Shown piece by piece: positions 1-12,602 of a DNA stretch of 64,000 nucleotides (position 1 is the stretch's first letter; every line of letters begins with the position of its first letter). The notes under the pieces were generated by a model that was given only the letters and a program-made list of their open reading frames with translations, had not been told where the DNA came from and made no database searches. The stretch is from Fasciolopsis buskii. Lineage: Eukaryota; Platyhelminthes; Trematoda; Plagiorchiida; Fasciolidae. The position numbers and the translations under genes are program-made. The stretch spans positions 1 through 64,000 of the forward strand of contig LUCM01007497.1 in assembly GCA_008360955.1 (NCBI GenBank), given 5' to 3'.

Positions 1-773
1 TTTCATCCTCTGTGCAGTCATGAAGGCACATCTAACTTTCTGCCTGAACGAATCAGTGCGTTCATTCTGGGTAGATCCCCAAAAATTAAGGTAGAATATA
101 TTCACTCCGATATGCTTTGTCCAACGCTCTTATGCACTGGTTAATGACTAACTGGTAATCAGACTGCCATAAAAATTACTTCAGGTGAGAGTTATTGGAC
201 ACGTGGTGATACTGTTATCTTGAAAGCACGAAAATCTTGTAGCAAGAAATTTTTAATTTCGGCGGTTCTTACCTCCTTCTGTCCAAATGTCTGTTGCTTT
301 CTGTTTTTGATTTCACGAACCTCGTTAATGCTTTTTTCAGAATGTTGAGATTGATCACCAAGACTTTCAGTTATATAAAGATTGCAAGGCGATAATTCAT
401 ACCACGTTGTCCGTAGCTTTTGACAGTAACACTGGCATATTCGAGTTAGTACTTTTAGAACGGAATCTTTTACGTTTTCAACGGCAGTATATGAAGCAGA
501 CCTCTGTATCTGTCGTTTTAATAATAAGATCGTAGCCCATCGTGTTGATTAAAGCCCTATCGGTAACCGCTTAAGGGTTGTAAAAGAAGAGAAATCAAAT
601 GGTTGCCGTTGTTCCATGGCTAATTTTGCGAGCACTTTTTGGTGTTAAGATCTTGGATTTGTAGGATCAACCCAGAAGTTTTAGGGCTGTTTAAGAAGAA
701 TTAAGCGATGTAGGTGTATCATTTATCCAAGGAGATTTTCTTTATACAGAATATCATGACAGTTTTATGTCTC
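1..773. other. Non-coding stretch, nothing recognised
   Basis: AT-rich sequence with stops in all six frames at short intervals. I see no transposon motif, RNA gene or splice-flanked open stretch. Confidence 0.5.
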
Positions 774-877
774 AATTCCTTGAAAAATTGCGCTGAGCAC
801 ATTGGAAAGAAACGCAATTTGGCGTACAAGTTCGTTTTCACGGATTCGTACTCATGCCATTTCATCCATATATATTT
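774..877 (+). repeat. Dispersed repeat, copy 1 (about 100 bp)
   Basis: This segment resembles 37634-37732 in the same orientation, roughly four bases in five by eye. Shared blocks include AATTCCTTGAAAA, TGAGCACATTG, TTGGCG and CGTACTCATGCCAT. The second copy lies about 75 bp beyond the stop codon of the Penelope-like endonuclease. No reverse transcriptase or endonuclease remnant adjoins this copy, so it is either an independent short repeat or a solo fragment of a longer element. Its family is unknown to me. Confidence 0.6.
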
Positions 878-3800
878 GGAAAAATAGTTTTGTTTTTCAA
901 AATATCTAGGACTGACCTTTTTTTACTAAGAATGCAGGGAACGACTAGTTGGTTTGCATGCTAGTCTTTGCAAGTCTTTCGACTACTTTTATTCACATCC
1001 GATTTGAGAGGGTGTCTGTTGAATGCCATTTGAAGGATGCGATTGAATCGACGACAAACTGTCGTTATGCACAGCAATTCATTGTTTGCTTCTTTATAAA
1101 ATTGTTAAACGACGATTATTTAATATGTCGAGTGAAATATCACGGTTTATTGTGAGTGCATCCCAGTACCTTAAGTCAAGTTCTACGAAAACACTCAAGC
1201 CAATTTCTGGTGTTCGGAGTTTCTGGATGCATTGCAATCATCTGACCAAACAAACCACATTGGTTATAAAAATGCCGCTGTTTCGGGTTCTTAGGGCATC
1301 CCCGTCGATAGGATAACTGATTAGTGTTCGCCTAATAGAATTATTTTTAAAAATTACATGTGCGATTCTTGATATTAGAGTTAGCTTTTAAAAGCTAAAT
1401 TCGTGAAACTGAAATTGTCTCACACAGTGAAGGTAAACCTAACTTGGAAGATTCAACGGGTTTATAGTGACATATTTCTTCACGGAGAACATGGAAGAGT
1501 AGACAGCAAGAACGCATCACACGCAAACTAATCTACCATATTAATGATGATGTTGGTGAATTACGCAGGCCAGCTTTGTAGCTTTCATTTTTTTCCAAAC
1601 CCCAGAGTACCTCATGGCACAAACAGTCCATTGTGCACCACCGGTATTTCCGTGGAAGCTGAACTCAAACAAACTTCTGCATTTTCATTGCCAGATGAGG
1701 GGTGATAACACGTAGAGCGAAGAACGAAACATTTATAGCACTCAGATTTGCTTACTTCACGCGACTGCTTTCCTCCGTGTTCCAGTTATTTTTCTTGCCC
1801 TTGACTATTCGTGGGGTGTGACCGGAACTCAGACCATGGACACCGAAAGCGCAAACAGGCTATAGTTAGAACATCCAGCTGTCTAAACTCCACGGTTTGG
1901 TGCATCATATTGCATGTGTGTTTGGATAGCTTACTTGGCTCACTACCGTGCAAACGTGCAAGTGTGTTTACCATCGATACGGGAAAAACAGTCGTTCGTG
2001 GAAAACAAATAAGACACATTGAATCCTTGTTTCAGAGAACAGGGCGACGATGTAGTGTAAATTTATGTGGTTGAGCATTCCTTTCAGGGACAAAACCATG
2101 CATGGCTTACCGATTCAGGCGAAAGGCTTCACTGCCTGTGAACTAAATTTGGCCAGGGAAACTAACTGAAAAAATAAACACCACCTTATCTTTTGGTGAC
2201 ATGTTTGTTTAAGGACCGAATAGAATTAAAGTAGATCAATGGGGAAAGTTCCGGATGGAACATTGATTTGACCATATGAAATTATTTAGCGTCCAACATG
2301 CACTTTGTCAGCTAATATGGAAGGACATGTCACAGGTCACCAGCGCTGGAACTGAATATGAATACGTATCGCAAATTTGACCTAATCAGTGCTAATCAGT
2401 GCTATTCAGCTAATCAGATTTATAAAGCACGATGTTACAGGTTGCTTACACCGGGGAGTAGTCGCAGCCTATGAAAATAAGGACAATAGTCCGTGAAGTG
2501 CAATAATTTAGGCGTACCGTCTACTTTGTGACAGAATGATTTTTTATGGATACTTGGATCAGGCATCGTCCGCAATAGTAATTTGACGGTAATCCACTCA
2601 CAACCTGCTGTAGAGTTGGCAAGCGGTGAAATTACAGTACCCATTGTTCAATAGGCGCTTTGATGAACAGCTCCACAGTAGTTTTACGACATTTAATCGT
2701 GAGCCATGGATAAACAAAATGTAATGCACTAATTCCTAGAATCGCTAATTATCTGAGAAATGCTGTGCCGTTCGACCGCTTTTCTCGTAACAAAACCTGA
2801 AACTAATAGTTTTCGGCAGTTACTCTGAGGAGAAAATAATCTAAATACTGGTGACTGTGGTTCTCAACCCATCATCATTTGTGACCCACTATCAGTGTTG
2901 ATTCCATGGTCACAAGGGTTTCACACGAGAGATGGACTATGACAGTGGAGATTAAATGAAATGCAGAAGATGAAAAATACCATTAATTGGTTTCAATATC
3001 ACCAAAGGAAAATTGTGTGTCTTATATATTCCTGGAGACTACTCACGACATGGAGAGAGCTGATCACATCTCGACCAAACTGTTAATATATGCTTGCCTG
3101 AAGTAGAACAAATACTGAAGTGCAAAAACTTTAAAGTGGTCCAAATGAAAAGCGTAGGCGAATTTCATGCAAGCACATGTACAGGCAGCAACCAACTCGT
3201 AAATGAGTATTTAGTGAGATTCAGGATTACGAGTTTTATGATTTAGATTGATGTTTTGACCGACATCGTATAACTTTTCTGATCTGCGTTTGCGTTAATT
3301 TCATCAAACCACTCCGAGCTAGAACTTCAGATGGGCAATTTCGTGTTCCAATCACCGGAAAAATGCTTACCTTGATTAGTACTAATTGCTTTTCTCGTAG
3401 TTGAATGCCCTGGGTGAGGAACTGACACTTGACTGCAAGTGTGTCATCCGGTACAGGTAAGACTCCTTTGATAAAATGCATTCCATAGTGAAGCCCCAAT
3501 TACATGAATACTATATTCGTGCAAAAACGCGGATGTGGAATTAATTGACTCCACACTCCTGATATTTCAGGTTTCATTTTCAAATTAACTGACACCAATC
3601 GACGGACGATCCTCTAATGCGAAAGCCTAATAATACTGAACGTGAAGCAGACGTGGACCTGTCACAATTTTACGAACAGTTATGGGAATTTTGGACTTCA
3701 GAATTGGCATAAATCGCTGTACTGCAATCAGGAGTTTTGCCTACACTTGTTCTTAAAATTGTGTCAACACGTTGATTCTATCCAAAGAATCGCTTCGAAT

Positions 3801-6800
3801 TAGGTAATATAATGTGGTATTAGGTTGTTTTTTTCTACGGATAGAAAATTTGTCCTAAATTTTCCAGACCTCTTTGTTCACATTTTACCTCCCCAGGGAC
3901 ATTTTTTGCATGCTGGATCTTCAACAACACGCAATAACTTTGCGTCCTTCGTGAATGATGTTTGTTCGTTTGGGATGACAAACATAGATTGCCACAGGAT
4001 TGATATGCACAGTTCTTGTCATTTACATTTGCCATCATTTCAAGCGATAATAGTTAACCATACCGAACATTTGATTTTCCGTATAATATTTTGACTCCAA
4101 TTTTGAAGTATTATGGACAGTTTGAGAACAGCTCTCAAAACAATTTCATGGAACTGTTTGTCCAGCTGTTGCTTTTACCATTTTTACTTCTTGGAGGAGC
4201 TAGTTATTTGTCACAACCAAGCGAAAATAGCATCTTTCGCTTACATTGGCCCGCGATGAACATCAACATCCAGACATATTAAATTAAGCTTACTGCTCTG
4301 CAATTTATGCCAAAACCGACTGAGGGTTTGATGAATATATGACTAGTACACAAGATCGACAGATTCTGGCCATTACCGTTAGATAAAGAGTTTCCTTTAG
4401 GCCTTGCGGTAAATGTAGCAGAGGTGATCAGAAAGTGGAAGTCGTTTACCTGCCTTGAGCCGTGTTTAATTGCTGAGATTTAGCGGCGACAGCTGCGAAG
4501 AAATTGAAAGTAAGGGATATAACAAACTACAAGTGTGGGGCATCAATCGTTGTGCAGTCAGTTTCCGAATAGTGCACGAAAGATATGGATTATTTATTAA
4601 CAATGCATACCGTGGAATACAGCTGACTGTTCGTAACTGATGCATATAGCTTTCTGAGACTTCTTTCATATCGCATTAATTCGGTTTTTGAAAACGTTAC
4701 CGCTTAAACATGATATGCTTTCCAACCATTTATTTTCATCTTTAGTTAACGACATTGTAGAGTGACGAGTGGGAAGCTACTTACACAAGGAGGGTTCTAA
4801 TCCGTGCCAGCTAAGTATGGATATCGTAGCAACAGTAGCCTTATTAAAGTCGATTCGCCTTTTATTTCTGTTATTATTTTAATGTTGCCTTACCGAAGCA
4901 TGATGATGCACCATTTTCAACAGAACAGATCACGGTTGGTTGTGCACGGACAATCGCGAAAATCATGGGAGTCTGGAGGATTTGAGTCCAAAACAGCTCC
5001 GTCCTGCTGTCTACATTTTTATCACCTGATCAATGGCAGCTTGCAATGTAAATAAATATCAGTAAAACGATGAAGGATGGTTGAATTAACCTAACCGTGG
5101 TTACAATGGATCGTTATTGGAAAATTCCCTCATTTATGTTAGCTGTCAGGGACCGGCCGAAGGGGACACTTACACAAAGTAAGACTTGTGGCCAACGAAG
5201 GACCCTGAAATCTTTCTCTATTTTTTTCCTTATTTACGGCAAATGAAACGCCAACAGATTATTCATGACAATATTATCTGAACACAGTCATAAGACCGCA
5301 AACTCAACATAGCACTATGATCCACCGAGTAATGTGAAAAAAGTAATTAACCTGGAAATATTTCCAATTTCGGAATGAATGAGGTGTTAATGGAATCAGA
5401 AGTACTTCCAGCAGGGACAAAAGAAAGAAGCAAAAAAGAACAGACCAAAAACATTTATGGACACAGTTAAATACCATACGTCGATTAAATCTGGATAGAT
5501 TTTGTAATGAAAATACTTAGGATTCCATCGGCTTCTTCCGAAAAAGATTCAATCTACTTTTCTTTGTTTTTTTTAGAGTAACGAAAATTTATCATTCCAA
5601 ATCCATGTGTGCTCTCTCGGATCACTCTTCAGTCACCACCTGTTGTTCATTGTCCATTCTTCCTCCGTGGCTTGCTGAACCACACAGCCGTCTGATCAAC
5701 TTAGGCTTTTCTAATCCAGAGTACACTTCTGGTCTTTGCTAACTGAAGGGAAGCCCTCAAAACAGTTTTATTCCCACAGAGCAGGTAACAAGTTTATTGA
5801 TCTTTTCCGCTTGACTGCTGTCAGGTAAATGGGCAGGACAAAAACAATGGCCTTATTTAGTTGAACATTCGGAATCACATATTGATTTGAGTGGATTGGA
5901 GACTCAAGGTTACACCAGACTGAACCCCGGATGAGTCGGTCATACAAAAATTGATCAACACTACATTGATCTTCCAAAAGAAATCACACACTAGTGAAGC
6001 CCAATGCAACCGATCAATAATAATGACTCCAAATCTTTTTTGTGAATTCATCCAAACAAACCGATTCTTGATTGGTGGTTGAAAAGGTATGTTGCCGGTG
6101 AGAAGTGAATGCACTCAATTACCGGTAACTTAATCGGACATGATATGCTTAAATCTTTCTCTAGATGACTGGATATTAAGTTTATGGTGCATGGTCATTC
6201 TTGGAGCTGTGTTTAATATAAAGTTTAAATGTCACTGTTACGACTAAATTATAGGATAACACATTGTCCTTGAGTGTCTTTCAGTTATAGGATACCTTAC
6301 GCCGTTGGTGAAATATGCCTCACAGCATCTGCTTTCTGTTGTATATTTCAGTTAGAATGCTTTTATCTCAAGATGCATTGTATACAAATACAGATCAAGG
6401 CAACAAAGCTACAGTCGCCTGCGGGCAACACAGCCTCCGTCCATAAGAACATCTTTGTCATCGACAAGTTCAAATACGATCTTGCGAAATCTAGTCAATC
6501 CTAATTATGGGCAACAACTTCAGAAAACCAACGTGAATATCATGTTCTTGGCCACGAGGGACAACCCTAAGTTCATCGATTTTTCCCAACAAATTAGAGA
6601 CTCATTCACAATAAATGTAACTAACTCTTAACAGCTTTATTCTGGTGTCTTTACAAATCAGTGAGTGGAACTGCATCAAGTATTTATACTGATGAATTCG
6701 GTTTTTGGCGAGTCGCTTGCATGACATGCTTAATTCAATAAATGAGAGACAGGTGTAGAGATAACACAAGTGAGAAAAAACAATTTTCTAGTTGTATTAG

Positions 6801-7221
6801 TGATTTTAGGTGCAATGCCTATTATCACTTGTATTTTAACTCGTTGACAGTCCTGCAAAGCAGATAAACTTTCGGCCTAATTCTGTCGCCATCGGCAGGC
6901 ATTTTGTTTATGTTCTGCTTTCAATTTCATCTTCATAGCGTAGAGAAGAAAACACTGAACATGGTCCAGCCTCCCATTTAGGGTTACCCTTGTAAAAACA
7001 AAGTGATGGAAAATACAGAGGAGATAATTACGTGGAAAGTTAAAAGTTCTTCGATTGAACATCTCTGGTTGCTTGTCTCTGTTGACCTAGCTGGACAAAT
7101 GTTTCAGTTACGTGTCTGGAGCTGCTGTGCCCTGTGTTATTTCCTCCATCATCGACCAATGTTTCAGTCGGAATCTGTCAAAAAAGTTGTCGAAATAATG
7201 CCAAATGACTCACAGGGGAAT
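878..7221. other. Long non-coding stretch with one small tandem repeat
   Basis: No recognisable gene. Short open frames occur on both strands, but none has a known motif or convincing splice borders. The only structure I can point to is a short decayed 10-bp tandem repeat at 2382-2416 (unit CTAATCAGTG). The part next to the foldback (7003-7221) may belong to the same older repeat, but I could not find a second copy to prove it. Confidence 0.45.
2382..2416. repeat. Short 10-bp tandem repeat
   Basis: Two perfect copies of CTAATCAGTG are followed by decayed copies containing CTATTCAG and CTAATCAG. The tract is about 35 bp. It is a simple tandem duplication without evident function. Confidence 0.6.
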
Positions 7222-7437
7222 AGCATCTTTTCGCTCATATGGAAACAGTATGCAGTCAGTATTTGTCAGGTGTAAACTGGACAACAGAGTGAAGAAACAC
7301 TTTGATTTCGGGTTTTCTGATGTCACAAGACTACACTGGTGCTGAAAAATTAAAATTATGAAAAGTAAGAAAACGGTTAAACAAAATTTCACCTTGGATC
7401 CAGCTTCACAGTAGTCTTGTGACCTCAGAAAATCTGA

Positions 7438-7452
7438 AATCGAAAAGTGTTT
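7438..7452. repeat. Target-site duplication, left copy (15 bp)
   Basis: AATCGAAAAGTGTTT is identical to 7554-7568 and flanks the 101-bp insertion. A 15-bp perfect duplication fits target-primed reverse transcription better than a cut-and-paste DNA transposon. Confidence 0.75.
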
Positions 7453-7553
7453 TTATTGTGAATGATATAATATTAATAACACAGCGTTGTTGGTAGATGT
7501 AATGCGCCAACGTTTCGACTACCGTGGGTAGTCTTTCTCAAGGCAAGTTTTAC
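7453..7553 (-). mobile_element. Short 101-bp retroelement-like insertion inside the foldback
   Basis: The 101-bp segment is bounded by a perfect 15-bp direct repeat, AATCGAAAAGTGTTT, at 7438-7452 and 7554-7568. The opposite foldback arm contains this site only once, so it serves as an empty-site control. Read on the minus strand, the segment has a perfect 7-bp stem (GACTACC / GGTAGTC, 3-nt loop, 7517-7533) followed by GAAACG, and ends in an AT-rich tail of TTATTAATATTAT type. A hairpin followed by GAAAC recalls the hammerhead-type ribozyme tails known from Penelope-like and related short retroelements. The conserved CTGATGA box is not present, so any ribozyme is decayed or the resemblance is superficial. 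Confidence 0.65.
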
Positions 7554-7568
7554 AATCGAAAAGTGTTT
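7554..7568. repeat. Target-site duplication, right copy (15 bp)
   Basis: Identical to 7438-7452. The related site in the inverted arm (near 7292-7306) is present once and has no insertion. Confidence 0.75.
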
Positions 7569-7640
7569 CTTCACTCTGTTGTCCAGTTTACACCTGACAA
7601 ATACTGATTGCATGCTGTTTCCATATGGGCAAAAGGCTTT

Positions 7641-10600
7641 AAACAGTGAAATGGCTGGTGCAGGTACAGTTAAATTACGGGTTCGGTACCATAAGTTCCA
7701 CCGAAGAAGTGGTTGGGGACAATCGGTGATACGGCTCAGTCCCATAATCACTGGTGTTCGTGAATTTGACTCCATTCTTTGTGTATTTTCTCGACTTATT
7801 ATTTTGCCGTCGATCTTTCAGTAGTCCCCTTTTTTCTGTTTAAGCATGTATACCAAAGCATGTTGGGAGCAGTTGATGATTGTACAAACTGAGATAAACT
7901 GAACTCGCGGCGTCGACAGTTCGATAGGCAGTGAATGTGTCAGATTGAAATTCCTCAACCTCAAGTCAACTTCTCGCTTGGATACCCCTTGTTATCCGGA
8001 AAGGACTGAATCCAGCACTGTTTTCAACCTGTGGAAGACAGGAATCTGGTCGTTATATCATTTGTTGCAAAGCTAAAGTTTGACCAATGCAACCTCAACC
8101 GGCAAAATGACAGGCGCGATCCTCACATATAGACCCTTCGCGAGTACTAGGTGCTCGACGGAATAGTTTGAAAGCGATGCTTATAAAACTAACTCATCTG
8201 CGGTTTTCACCCGAGAATCTATCACCCTTCATGTAAGTCGGTATAATCACGGATTCACAATACTCCTTGGTAATCATTTTTCTTTTCGCAAACTGATCTC
8301 AGTTTATTTAACTCTGATATTAACACTTGGCTATTATCCTTAAAAAGGGACGATGACAATCCATGTGGTCTAGATACACTGTCTTTTAAGAAAGCTATCC
8401 CCCTCGTCACTTTCATTTAAGATGAATGACTGGTATTTACCTGCATCGATTCACTTGCAGGCAAAACTGGAAAGCCCTTTATGGCCGTGGACCAACTGAA
8501 ATGCTCCTAAATTGTCCCGCCTAACAGTACAGCCGACTCTCATGAGAGTGAATCAGCGTACGTGTGATTATTTAATCACCTAGCTTGCAGTCGGCTTTCT
8601 TGGGTCAGTATTCCTTATCAGTCGGTAAAGTTTGTGGTTATTTCCGGTAGCCACAGCCTTTTCCATTTCCCTACTTTTCCCTCTGCACCGCCGCCGGCGA
8701 GCATTTCCTAAGATCTTGGTCAGGTGACATCTCAGGGATCTGCGAGTTCCATTGTGTGTTGCTTCGGATTGGGGATGGATATGGAAGCACCTAGAGGAAC
8801 ATCAGGATACCTATCATTTCTGGGGTTTACAGGGCGGCCAGCTGGATGTGAATCGGCAGCTTCCCTTTACGAAGCAGACACTTTATCACTGACTTAGTCA
8901 GGCGCACTTCTCAGACATGAATTGCGTAGTTAAGTACTCGGAGTTTTAGTGACACGCTTCACGCATGAGTGTAATGGATGGAGCAGGCCCAGTAGCCCCT
9001 AAGGCTCACTACAAGGGTGGGAGGGGAATGGACAGTCGGAACTCTGAAAACTGGAGTGCCACAGATCCAGATAAGATTTCATTGCGCCATGTGTACGAAA
9101 GAGTTGGATGACCACAAGTTGCGAATAACTTTTTCGGCGACAAGCATAAACTAAGCTGACTTTAGTCAAAGTAATAGCCCCGTCGGCTTCTTCCCAGTGC
9201 CCTCTGTTAGCACAGCTAGGCAGAATTTAGAGGGCATCGTGGTCGATATTCAGATGTCGAACTTGAAATGAGTAAGCTAAACCGAAGATTTCGCTAAGTA
9301 GTACAACGTTTAGTTAGAAAATCTGTTGGCAAGACAACGCGTCTCGTCGCCCAGGTATTCGGTCCATAGTAAAAAACAGAACAGATGATCATGCCATTCT
9401 CGGTCTTTGGCTAATTCGAAGGTATCAAATAGCCCAAAAGTGAGGAGTTCTGCCGGTTGATTTAAAATACTTTTCGGTTGTCATTTATCTCTAGCAATAT
9501 CAAGGCGTGTTTGAAAATTATGACAGGTCCATTTTGAGCCGGACAAATAGTAATTGTCGTAGAAATAAGGAGCAGTGGATGGTTGCTTGTTCCACGACAA
9601 CCCCAGATATTATGGAAGCTCGTTATCTTACAGCTTTACGTATACGTTAGAATAGCATCCTCATGTCCCTTCCTTGGACAGCTTACGAGTGATATTTGTT
9701 AATTAAGCAGTATGAAAATTACTCCGTGTATGCGAATAATAGTCGGACCAAATTCTGACTTGCAAAGTGATCAATATTTATTTGTTTGGTAACGCCAATT
9801 CACACGGATGAACGTGCTCTCAGAAGCAACTGATGTCTGTTTTGTACCAAAATAGTCTGGACAAAAACAGCTATTTGATAGCATGAGCGAGAAAATGACT
9901 TTCATCCTACTTGAATAGAAAGCAACGGTGAGACCGAACGTGAGTAAATTATAGTATAAATCGATGGACTTCTTGGTTTAGCAGGTTCACTATGATTACA
10001 CTTTATGAATTGGATACTCCATATTGCGTGGGGCAGAAAAGCTTGGGCGTTTTAGCCCAGGCGCAACCATGAGTAAAACAACCAGCTAGAAATTCAGCTT
10101 TTACCGTACCTCATCGATTTTATATTGAGTTGGAAATGTTTTATGCGCACTTGACGAATGCAAACAAAGCGAAAAGGAATGCGAAATTAGTCTCCATAGG
10201 GCACGTTTGCAAAACCAATGATTTTGAGGCAAGTGTTGAGCATGCACAAACTTCAGACTAACACATGAAAACCATTCCGTGATTACTTTATACTATGACC
10301 GTAAACAAGGCCAAACTGGATGTCGTTCTATTCCGGGCTCCACAATGGATAGCCAATGCGCTCTTACAGGCAATGTTTAAACAACTTTATGAATGGATGT
10401 CTGCGAATTAACCATACCGTACAAAACCAGTTGCGTGGAACAAAACAGAGAGACAGTGAGACATAAAATGAGGGACTAGAAACCTTCACAACAAATTCAT
10501 TTCATTTGTCATGTTGGACGTAATCATTTTTAGTACAGAAAGCCATAGTCATTTCTAACTATCTTTTGATAGCTTTACTGTTATATATAAATATATTTCA

Positions 10601-12526
10601 TTTAAGGCATATCAGACGAACTGACGATCTTTCTTATCACAACAATATTTTAAAAAAATGAATATTCTAATTGTGAAAAGTTCATTAATTCAAACGAATG
10701 GTCCTCAGTACGGTCATGTCAGGACAGTGCTTACTAGTTTCCATGTCACAGACCTCGTAGTGGTTTGTTTACTTATTTCCTAGTGTTAAACTCCGTTGTG
10801 TTTACTCTTCATGTGTGCTGGCTGGCGCACATTCTTTCAGTAGCAAAGCAATGCTACTCCCACGTAATCCCCTGTATCATTCACGAATAAAAGCAAAGCA
10901 ATAGTAGGCGTATTATAATAGTAGAAATTTAAGTACTTTTCTTGTAGTAATGATATTAGTAGCATACGAAGAATGATAAAACCATTAATTTGATCGCAAC
11001 GCCCACATTAACAAAAAGAAAGTTTTTCCAGTCGTTGTCTTTATTTTGCAAGTTCTCGTGAATTTTCAGATGCATACAACAAATCCTACCGGAAGTGCAA
11101 CCTGACTCATGCGCTGCTAAATAAATGTTAGTCTGCCCTGCCTGACACTGACAACATTATTATGTCACTGACCAATATAGCTGAAAATTTCCTTTATAGA
11201 AGGCAGTGCTCGTAATGTCTCCATTAAAATGGCTTCTTGAATATTAAACTTAAAGGTGCTGAATAGGGGCAGGTATCCCGCGTTACCGTACGTACAATTA
11301 ATACAGAGAAAGGTTTGCTCAGCGGCTCAGCACATACATACCAAGGTGCATTTTAAAGATTGAAGTATTTGCAGCGTTCCGATGTATGCGACCCTTTCCG
11401 CGCCACTTCCTTCCCATCTTTTTGCCTTCTTCCCGGAGTGCATCTACAGGTTTTTCAAGGATATGGGATCAATCGTTTACTATGAACTGGAATGTTCAAA
11501 TGCATTCCGGAATAAATATGGCACAGAAAACAGTAATCTCAACTTAACCTGGACCACCTGATGGAGCGGGGAGCCTCTTTGTCAAAAGCGAACAAACATT
11601 ACACGTGCCAACAAAATTTTATTCTGATTTTGTCCTCGGCACAAGCATTCGTTGTGAATCCCGGCCACGACATACAGAGATCAAGAAAAACTTGTAGCCA
11701 TGTAGAAACTGCTCGTTACTTAAGTGATTTTGGTCGATCAACGAAGGAAAGCACACAACAATATTTAAGTTCCCATATTCCTGCACATTCAAAACCCCGT
11801 TACAACCATAAAATTGTAGAACAGTATGCCTAAGCTAAATTATAAATTAAATGCATGGTAGAAGCTATGTCGCGTCCCACATTGTAATTTGGTCATTAGC
11901 TCGCATTTTCAGGGGGGAAACCTCAAGGAAAACATGTGAAATGCTGATGAATGAATAGTGGTTCATTGCAGTACCAAGTAGAAATAGTCCTTTACTATCT
12001 GTTCGTTAAGTCGTTGTGATGTTAGTTTTGGCTATGAACTTTACAAAATGTCTGATGACTGTATAACGAAGTCTCATCAAATAGGCTGAAAACTTTAAGG
12101 ACTGATAAATATATTTCTTGATTATTTCTAAACTCTGTAATTCTTCAGCGTTAATGCGTTTCAGCTTTTCAGTCTTCCTTCAGGGCCATTAGAATATACT
12201 ATCAATTAGAAAGTGAACCATAAACAATTAATCCATATTTACTGGACATACTGCTGGCCATCAAAGACAGCGGGGATAAAGACTGTCACTGATATCTGTC
12301 ACTGAAAATTACGGTTACTAAAACTCCGAAAAATTGATTTTACCATATGGGAGTTAGTTATGGAGGGAATATTCGGGTTACTTGTCGTTTACTAGTGCAT
12401 TTTGCTGTACCATTGTTGATTAAATTCATAAAGACAATAATGTACAAGCTATTGCATAACTCTTCAGCATATGTCAATCTACTTCTACCTGAGTAGGTAC
12501 GCGCTAGATGCAAAGAACATTTTCAG
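7641..12526. other. Non-coding stretch, nothing recognised
   Basis: I see no motif-bearing frame, RNA gene or long repeat. Sequence immediately right of the foldback (7641-7824) is open on both strands but matches nothing I know. Around 11561-11833 there is a 90-codon + strand frame with no recognisable domain and no convincing splice borders; I treat it as chance. Confidence 0.4.
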
Positions 12527-12602
12527 CATTCTACTTTTGCGCTAATGTCCCCACTTGGGTCGAAACGAAGTGGTCTATTCACAGTACCCACTACTGAATG
12601 GG
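12527..12602 (+). CDS. Candidate small internal exon, unknown product
   Basis: A 76-nt open segment lies between an acceptor-like site (ACATTTTCAG, ending 12526) and a perfect GTAAGT donor at 12603. The frame starting at the first base is fully open and gives 25 codons plus one base, including the string MSPLGSKRSGLFTVP. A second frame is also open until near the end, so the frame choice is uncertain. No neighbouring exon was identified and no family is recognised. Flatworm genes often have short exons and long introns, which makes this plausible, but it could be coincidence. Confidence 0.2.

Larger units (their letters stand above)
7222..7640. repeat. Foldback element (inverted repeat, two ~125-bp arms)
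   Basis: The left arm (about 7222-7344) and the right arm (about 7401-7640) are reverse complements over their whole length apart from one 116-bp interruption in the right arm. The shared blocks are long: the stretch reading CAGGTGTAAACTGGACAACA in the left arm recurs inverted at about 7582-7601, and the block around AGTCTTGTGAC near 7412 recurs inverted around 7325. The spacer between the arms is about 55 bp. A transcript would form a long imperfect hairpin. Nothing in the arms encodes a recognisable protein. It could be a foldback or MITE-like transposon, or a locally inverted duplication. Confidence 0.8.
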
